Shown here piece after piece: positions 40,816-45,532 of a DNA stretch of 45,532 bases. Origin of the DNA: Candidatus Omnitrophota bacterium (GTDB lineage Bacteria; Omnitrophota; Gorgyraeia; 1-14-0-20-64-10; JACQQZ01). Below the pieces are notes generated by a model. The model had not been told where the DNA came from. It worked only from the letters and a program-made list of their open reading frames with translations, and made no database searches. The stretch is from positions 1 through 45,532 of the forward strand of contig JACQRF010000059.1 of assembly GCA_016206635.1 (NCBI GenBank), in the 5' to 3' direction. Numbering within the stretch: position 1 is the stretch's first letter; every line of letters starts with the position of its first letter. The position numbers were made by a program, and so were the translations under genes.

Positions 40816-42626
40816 ACGCCAACGGCCGTCGGGGCGATCTGTGGTGTCGCGCGTCGCGTCAGAAATGTCTGTATCCATAACTCCAAGACCAACAGTTTCC
40901 ACAGCAGCATGTGCCGCTCCCATTCCAACGGTTGCCACCGTTGCGGCGTGAACAGCCAGCGGCGCGCGGCCGGACCCAGCGCCGTCAATGCACGGCTCCG
41001 CGGCGTATCCACGATCTCCCGGATCCGCTCGGCATGGGCTATCAGAAACTCTCCAACGGGGAACAGCCATCCCTGTTTTTTCCGCGCGGCGATCGCCGGC
41101 GGCAGATAGGCGGCCGCCAGCGCCCGCAAGATCCATTTTTCCCGCGCCTGGCGATGCCGGAACCAACGCCCCGGTAGTTTATAGGCCCGGGGGCAGCTAT
41201 AGGCGAACTCGACGACCCGGTGATCCAAATACGGGACCCGGGCCTCAACCCCGGCCGCCATCGTCGCCTTGTCCACTTTCCTCAGCAGATGGTTCGGCAG
41301 CTGCCGGGTCACTTCCCAATGCGCCACCGCGCGGAATGGGTCGCGGCGCGGCCGCTCCACGGCCTGTTGCCACATCGGCCGCAACACCGGACGAAACCGG
41401 ATCCCTTGGCGCGTGGCCCCGTAGTAATATCCGCGCCACCACCACGGTTCCGGCAGCGAAGCAAACGGCTGTTGTGAGAGGCCGAACCACGGATAGCCGC
41501 CAAAGATTTCATCGGCCCCTTCCCCAACCAGCAACACCTTGATGCCATGCGCTCGGGCCTGCGCCGCCATCAAGCGGGTCGTCAACAACCCGGCGTCCGC
41601 CGAGGAGAGGTCGTCAAACGAGGTGATCGCACCCAGGAGCTGGTCCCACGCCAGCGTGGGATCCACGTTCAGCTCTTGATGCGCGGTCCCGAGATGGCGG
41701 GCTACCTGGGCGGCCCACGGCCGCTCGTCCCAACGGTGCGGAAACCCGACGGTGAACGTCCGCACCTGCCCCCCTTGACGGGCGGCCAGCGCCGCCACGA
41801 CGCTGGAATCGAGTCCGCCGGAGAGGAGGATCCCCACCGGCACGTCGGCGACCAGATGGCTGCGGACCGCTTCGGTCAGCGTGGCATCCAGCGCCGCCAC
41901 GGCATCGCGAAACGGCAGCCGGGCCACCGCCGGATCTTCCCGCAGCTCCCAATACCGGGTCAGCCGGGACAGCCCGCGCTGGACCACCATCACATGGCCC
42001 GGCGGCAGTTTCGCAACGCCGGCCAGCATCGTCTTGCCGTGATCCCAGACGCACTGATACGCCACGTACATGCGCAGGGCATCGTCATCGATCTGCGGGA
42101 CTCCCCAGTCGGATGGCAAGGCCAGGAACGCCTTGGCCTCCGAGGCGAAGGCGAGGCCCTGTGGGCCGTCCAGATAATAGAGCGGCTTGATGCCGATCCG
42201 GTCTCGGGCCAAGAGGAGCGTCTCTCGGCGCGCATCCCACAGGGCGAAGGCGAACATGCCGCGCAAATGCGCCACGCACGACTCGCCCCACTGCTCGTAT
42301 GCGTGGACGATCACCTCCGTATCGCTGTGCGATCGGAAGCGGTATCCCGCCGCCGCGAGCGTCTGGGTGAGTTCTTGGAAATTGTATATCTCACCGTTGA
42401 ACACCAACTGGACCGTACCGTCGTCGTTGGCCATCGGTTGATGGCCCGACGGGCTGAGGTCAATGATGCTTAATCGGCGGTGCGCCAGCGCGACCCCATG
42501 GGCGGCCGAGTCGAACAGGCCGGCGTCATCGGGCCCACGGTGCGCGATCGCGTCCGCCATAGCGGCGGCGATCGGGCCGACCGGGGGGCCTGGGCGCTTG
42601 CGCAAAATCCCGGCGATCCCGCACAT
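40812..42626 (-). CDS. AsnB-type glutamine-dependent amidotransferase (asparagine synthase family), copy 2
   Basis: A 604-aa enzyme with Cys2 (MCGIAG), HRGPDDAG, FNGEIYN, HSDTE and the SGGLDS P-loop (269-274), then GEGADEIFGGYPWFG. It differs enough from copy 1 (19539-21431) in the C-terminal domain to suggest separate substrates rather than a recent duplication. As with copy 1, amidation of a uronic-acid carboxyl in the polymer precursor is likelier than asparagine synthesis. The start follows the aminotransferase stop after a 4-bp gap, one of the few non-overlapping junctions. It is preceded by the aminotransferase gene and followed by methyltransferase and GT4 genes. Confidence 0.93.
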   Translation of the reverse strand: MCGIAGILRKRPGPPVGPIAAAMADAIAHRGPDDAGLFDSAAHGVALAHRRLSIIDLSPSGHQPMANDDGTVQLVFNGEIYNFQELTQTLAAAGYRFRSHSDTEVIVHAYEQWGESCVAHLRGMFAFALWDARRETLLLARDRIGIKPLYYLDGPQGLAFASEAKAFLALPSDWGVPQIDDDALRMYVAYQCVWDHGKTMLAGVAKLPPGHVMVVQRGLSRLTRYWELREDPAVARLPFRDAVAALDATLTEAVRSHLVADVPVGILLSGGLDSSVVAALAARQGGQVRTFTVGFPHRWDERPWAAQVARHLGTAHQELNVDPTLAWDQLLGAITSFDDLSSADAGLLTTRLMAAQARAHGIKVLLVGEGADEIFGGYPWFGLSQQPFASLPEPWWWRGYYYGATRQGIRFRPVLRPMWQQAVERPRRDPFRAVAHWEVTRQLPNHLLRKVDKATMAAGVEARVPYLDHRVVEFAYSCPRAYKLPGRWFRHRQAREKWILRALAAAYLPPAIAARKKQGWLFPVGEFLIAHAERIREIVDTPRSRALTALGPAARRWLFTPQRWQPLEWERHMLLWKLLVLELWIQTFLTRRATPQIAPTAVGV

Positions 42627-42630
42627 GGAA

Positions 42631-43779
42631 TTAGCGCGACCCCCGGTAGAACTGGACGAGCGCCTCCACGACTTGCTCCACGGCGCCGGCGCCCATGGTC
42701 GGATAGAGCGGCAGCGAGATCACGTCGCGCGCCAGCGCCTCCCCGACCGGGCACATCCCCTCCCGGAATCCAAATTGCGCGAAGGCCGGCTGCAGGTGAA
42801 CAGGCCGGCTGTAATGCACTAAGGCCCCGACCCCCTGCTGCTGTAGGAACTTCAGCAACGCATCCCGGCGCGGGACGCGCAACGCATAGATGTGGTACAC
42901 GTGCCGCGCCCCGTCCGCTTCCGTCGGCGGCGCGATCTCAGGCGCCACCGGCAGTAGTCGCTCCCGGATCAGACGCGTATACTGCTGGGCCCATGCCCGC
43001 CGGGCCTCGGTCCAGGCCGCCAGATGCCGGAACTTCACGCGCAGGATGGCGGCTTGGAGCTCATCGAGCCGGCCGGTCCGCCCCACCAGGCGGTGATCGT
43101 CGCGCACGAGGCTGCCGTGCACCCGCAGCATCCGGACACGCTCGGCGAGGGCCACCTCATCGGTAATCACCATGCCGCCGTCGCCGCACGCCCCCAGATT
43201 TTTCGTTGGGAAGAAGCTGAACGCCCCGGCCGTCCCGAACGTGCCCACGCGCTGGCCGCGCCAGGTCGCCTCGATCGCCTGGGCGCAGTCTTCGATCATC
43301 ACCAACTGGCGCCGCTGCGCCAACGCCGTCAGCGCGTCCATTGCGCAGGGGTGGCCGTAGAGGTGCACCGGGATGATCCCGCGCGTCTTCGACGTGGTCG
43401 CGCCGGCCGCCTGCGCGGGATCCATCAGGTAGGTCGCCGGATCAATATCCACGATCACCGGCCGAGCCCCGACGCTGGCGATCGCCTCGATCGTCGCCAC
43501 GAACGTCATGGCCGGTGCCAGCACCTCGTCCCCAGGGCCGATGCCGGAGGCCCGGAGGGCGAATTCCAACGCATCGGTGCCGGAGCCGACCGTCACAACA
43601 TGCCGGCGCCCGCACCGGTCGGCCGCTTCCCGCTCCAGGGCCTCAACGTGAGGCCCCAAGGTATACGCCCCACTGGCCAGCACCTGGAGGACTACCGGGT
43701 TCACCTCGTCTTTGATCGCGCGATATTCCGCCGCCAGATCAATGTACGGAACCCGGGTCGAAACGGCTGGGGCGCTCAT
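42631..43779 (-). CDS. DegT/DnrJ/EryC1 family PLP-dependent sugar aminotransferase
   Basis: A 382-aa aminotransferase. The N-terminal PYIDLAAEYRAIKDEV is close to that of WlbC/WbpE-type enzymes. The PLP site is complete: GSGTDALEFAL, MIEDCAQAIEA (Asp164), and SFFPTKNLGACGDGG with the Schiff-base Lys193. C-terminal blocks RTGRLDELQAAILRVKF and YHIYALRV are standard. It would transfer an amino group to a keto nucleotide sugar; candidates are the C3 ketone made by the oxidoreductase at 4904-5926 or a 4-keto sugar made elsewhere. The ATG at 43779 overlaps the flippase stop by 4 nt. Confidence 0.94.
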   Translation of the reverse strand: MSAPAVSTRVPYIDLAAEYRAIKDEVNPVVLQVLASGAYTLGPHVEALEREAADRCGRRHVVTVGSGTDALEFALRASGIGPGDEVLAPAMTFVATIEAIASVGARPVIVDIDPATYLMDPAQAAGATTSKTRGIIPVHLYGHPCAMDALTALAQRRQLVMIEDCAQAIEATWRGQRVGTFGTAGAFSFFPTKNLGACGDGGMVITDEVALAERVRMLRVHGSLVRDDHRLVGRTGRLDELQAAILRVKFRHLAAWTEARRAWAQQYTRLIRERLLPVAPEIAPPTEADGARHVYHIYALRVPRRDALLKFLQQQGVGALVHYSRPVHLQPAFAQFGFREGMCPVGEALARDVISLPLYPTMGAGAVEQVVEALVQFYRGSR

Positions 43780-45137
43780 CGGGTGTTCGGCGCCTCCTGC
43801 GCGCGGGTCGCCGTCAGCCAGCGGTGAGGACCCCAGCACAATGCCAGGCCATAGGTGGCGATCACGCCTGCGATGGCCACCTCCACGAGCGCGATCTGCC
43901 ACGGGGAGGCGTGCCACGCGCGAAGGCTGGCAATGTGGAGGCCGGCGCAGGCTAAAAACACGGCCACATGCCGGAGGGCGCCGGCCGCCAGCACATACGT
44001 GAGGATGATGTTGGTGATCGCCAACCCTACCATGGCCGCGGCCAGCCACGGGACCAATTGGGCCGAGAGGATATGCGGGGCCCCAGTGATCAGCCGCGTA
44101 ACGAGCGCCGGCCACCCGATGCACACGACCGCCGCCGCCCCGCTCAACATCGCCGTGACGCCCACCATCTGCCGCAAGAGTGGGCGCGTATCGTCCCCCT
44201 TGGCCGTCGCGTGGGCGACTTTCGGAAAGAGCACGATCGCCACGGCCGACGGCAGGAACAGGATAATCCGGGAAATCATGGCCGCCACGGCATAGTCCCC
44301 CGCATCGGCGGGCGTGAGGTAATGCTTGGCCAACGCGACGTCGCTATTGGTGAGCGAGGTGTAGGCCGTCACCGCCACGGCAATCGTCGCGGTCGTCCAC
44401 GATAACCGCCATGGCGGGCGGATGGCCACCACGAGATCGCTGAACCATTCTTCCAGCGCCGCCTGAAATTCAATCGGTTCCCGACCTTCCTCGGTGGCGG
44501 CCGAGACGGCCGGATGCCGGCGGCGCTGGACCATCCGTAACTGAAGCGCGGCCAGCCCGGATGTCACGGCCGCGGACACCGCCAGCCCCAGGACAGCGCC
44601 GCCCACCCCCCACCCCAGCCAGACCAAGCCGATCCCGACGACCAGCCGCGACACCCCGCCGGTCATGAGATTCGCGCCCAACTGCGCGAACTCCTGCAAC
44701 CCTTGGAGGCCGCCGACCAGCGCCGGCGTGACCAGCAGCAACGCGACGACCAGGCCCCACCACAGGATCATAACCGAGTCAGGGATTTGAAGGAACGCCG
44801 CGATAGCCCGATGGCTCGCCGCCACGACCCCAAAGAACGCCACGCCCAACACGCCGACTTTCGCGATGGTGCCTTGCAGCGCCGGCCAGATCTTCGGCGT
44901 GGCATCGTGGGCGTGGGCCTGCGCCACATGGCGGGAGATTGAGGCTTGAATAGTCATGGCCGGCACCGACACGATCATTGATAATGCCAGCAAGGCGTTC
45001 AAGATCGCGTAATCTTCCGGGCGCAAAATCCGCACCATCACCAAATGATAGGCGAAATTGCAGACGTTCACGATGCCTGAGGCGAAAAACACAAACGCGC
45101 TCGAGCGGAGCCAGGGGGCCACTGCGGCGGTGGGCAT
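43776..45137 (-). CDS. Wzx-like oligosaccharide flippase (MOP superfamily)
   Basis: A 453-aa polytopic protein with about 12-14 hydrophobic helices and no periplasmic domain. The first helices (WLRSSAFVFFASGIVNVCNFAYHLVMVRILRPEDYAILNALLAL) show the MOP-family pattern with the conserved RxLxPEDYG-like motif after helix two. The later YTSLTNSDVALAKHYLTPADAGDYAVA block is typical of PST/Wzx flippases. It should move the undecaprenyl-linked unit across the inner membrane. Its presence without ABC transporter genes points to a Wzx/Wzy-type pathway. The start at 45137 (MPTAAVAPW) has GAGG nine bases upstream; the open frame upstream is shadow. It lies 11 bp after the SDR gene. Confidence 0.9.
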   Translation of the reverse strand: MPTAAVAPWLRSSAFVFFASGIVNVCNFAYHLVMVRILRPEDYAILNALLALSMIVSVPAMTIQASISRHVAQAHAHDATPKIWPALQGTIAKVGVLGVAFFGVVAASHRAIAAFLQIPDSVMILWWGLVVALLLVTPALVGGLQGLQEFAQLGANLMTGGVSRLVVGIGLVWLGWGVGGAVLGLAVSAAVTSGLAALQLRMVQRRRHPAVSAATEEGREPIEFQAALEEWFSDLVVAIRPPWRLSWTTATIAVAVTAYTSLTNSDVALAKHYLTPADAGDYAVAAMISRIILFLPSAVAIVLFPKVAHATAKGDDTRPLLRQMVGVTAMLSGAAAVVCIGWPALVTRLITGAPHILSAQLVPWLAAAMVGLAITNIILTYVLAAGALRHVAVFLACAGLHIASLRAWHASPWQIALVEVAIAGVIATYGLALCWGPHRWLTATRAQEAPNTR

Positions 45138-45148
45138 TGCCGATCGCC

Positions 45149-45532
45149 TCAGGACGACATGGCGCCGCGGAACCACGCGATCGTCCGGCGCAACCCTTCG
45201 TCTAAACCCACCGTCGGGGCCCACCCCAGCAGCGTCCGCGCCTTCTGGATGTCGGGCCGTCGGGTTTTGGGGTCGTCCTGCGGCAACGGCTTAAAAACCA
45301 GCCGGCTCTTCGAGCCGGTCGCCCGAATGATCTGCTGGGCCATCTCGAGAATCGTGTGCTCGTCCGGATTGCCGATGTTGACCGGCTCCGCCACGTCGGA
45401 GCGCATCAACCGTTCCAACCCATCCAGGAGATCGTCCACGTAGCAGAAGCTCCGCGTTTGTGACCCGTCCCCGTACACCGTCAGGTCTTCCCCTCGCAAG
45501 GCCTGGCCGATGAACGTCGGAATGGCCCGCCC
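45149..45532 (-). CDS. UDP-glucuronate decarboxylase-like SDR, C-terminal fragment (runs off the right edge)
   Basis: The last 127 residues of an extended SDR. GRAIPTFIGQALRGEDLTVY and then GDGSQTRSFCYVDDLLDGLERLM are very close to the corresponding part of UDP-xylose synthases, and PVNIGNPDEHTILEMAQ and RRPDIQKARTLLGWAPTVGL complete the usual C-terminal domain. The frame is open to the window edge, so the Rossmann fold and catalytic Tyr/Lys lie outside. UDP-xylose formation from UDP-glucuronate is the best guess; a 4-epimerase is possible. It is the most upstream gene seen in the operon. Confidence 0.88.
   Translation of the reverse strand, partial: GRAIPTFIGQALRGEDLTVYGDGSQTRSFCYVDDLLDGLERLMRSDVAEPVNIGNPDEHTILEMAQQIIRATGSKSRLVFKPLPQDDPKTRRPDIQKARTLLGWAPTVGLDEGLRRTIAWFRGAMSS

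Noticed and set aside
40816..40878. ATG start at 40878 for the zinc-ribbon methyltransferase
   Set aside because: It would overlap the upstream gene by 67 nt and add 21 residues without family similarity. The TTG at 40815 fits the local overlap rule better, though it remains uncertain.
1..45532. tRNA, rRNA, riboswitch, CRISPR, insertion-sequence or phage features
   Set aside because: Both strands were read for typical signatures. Coding density leaves almost no room for them and none was seen.

Overview
The window is a GC-rich stretch of bacterial chromosome in which every supportable gene (33 coding sequences, the first and last cut by the window edges) lies on the minus strand. The genes read from about 45.5 kb down to position 1 with almost no non-coding DNA. 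Of the 32 gene junctions, 27 overlap. Eighteen of these overlap by exactly 4 nt, as ATGA or its GTGA/TTGA variants; one of the eighteen depends on a chosen TTG start. The longest gap is 59 bp, at 17011-17069. This looks like a single long translationally coupled operon, or a few nested transcripts. No RNA genes, mobile elements, CRISPR arrays or terminators were seen. The content is that of a surface polysaccharide (O-antigen, capsule or exopolysaccharide) locus. The sequence does not fix the organism; high GC, frequent GTG/TTG starts and an unusual number of giant membrane glycosyltransferase-like proteins suggest an environmental, possibly uncultured, Gram-negative-type lineage.

Layout in the direction of transcription (right to left). 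At 45532-42631: the C-terminal part of a UDP-glucuronate decarboxylase-like SDR, a Wzx-type flippase and a DegT sugar aminotransferase. At 42626-37713: an AsnB-type amidotransferase, a zinc-ribbon methyltransferase, a GT4 and a GT2 glycosyltransferase. At 37719-30122: a tandem GT2 fusion with a degenerate first domain, a 1051-aa membrane protein, a second methyltransferase, a compact sugar formyltransferase and a 506-aa polytopic protein. At 30129-19539: an 876-aa membrane protein, an 815-aa YfhO-like protein, a carbamoyltransferase, an SDR, a polyprenyl-phosphate-sugar-synthase-like GT2 and a second AsnB. At 19549-10556: another such GT2, a heparinase-like toroid protein, a YfhO-like protein split over two genes, a beta-sandwich/Trp-rich membrane protein, a 576-aa GT-C-like protein and a GT2. 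At 10559-1: an 1141-aa membrane protein, a GT4, an oxidoreductase/acyltransferase pair of the WlbA/WlbB kind, an SDR, and three GT2 genes, one fused to a beta-sandwich membrane module and the last running off the window.

Proposed logic (inference from family knowledge). SDRs, the Gfo/Idh oxidoreductase, the DegT aminotransferase, the acyl- and formyltransferases and the AsnB enzymes would make unusual amino, acylated and amidated sugars, probably including uronamides. GT2/GT4 enzymes would build lipid-linked units at the inner face, and the Wzx homologue would flip them. Three DPM1/GtrB-like GT2s could make polyprenyl-phosphate sugars that are donors for the GT-C-like membrane proteins acting on the periplasmic side. 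The most unusual feature is the set of seven such systems (eight genes). All seven carry a recognisable (V/A)(R/N/Q)Y(L/I/V) strand motif late in the protein, and five also carry a C-terminal aromatic-x-x-G/A-W beta domain. They are accompanied by a stand-alone and a GT2-fused version of another beta-sandwich/Trp-rich membrane module. No initiating phosphoglycosyltransferase, Wzz/Wzc chain-length regulator or ABC exporter is present, so those should lie outside the window.
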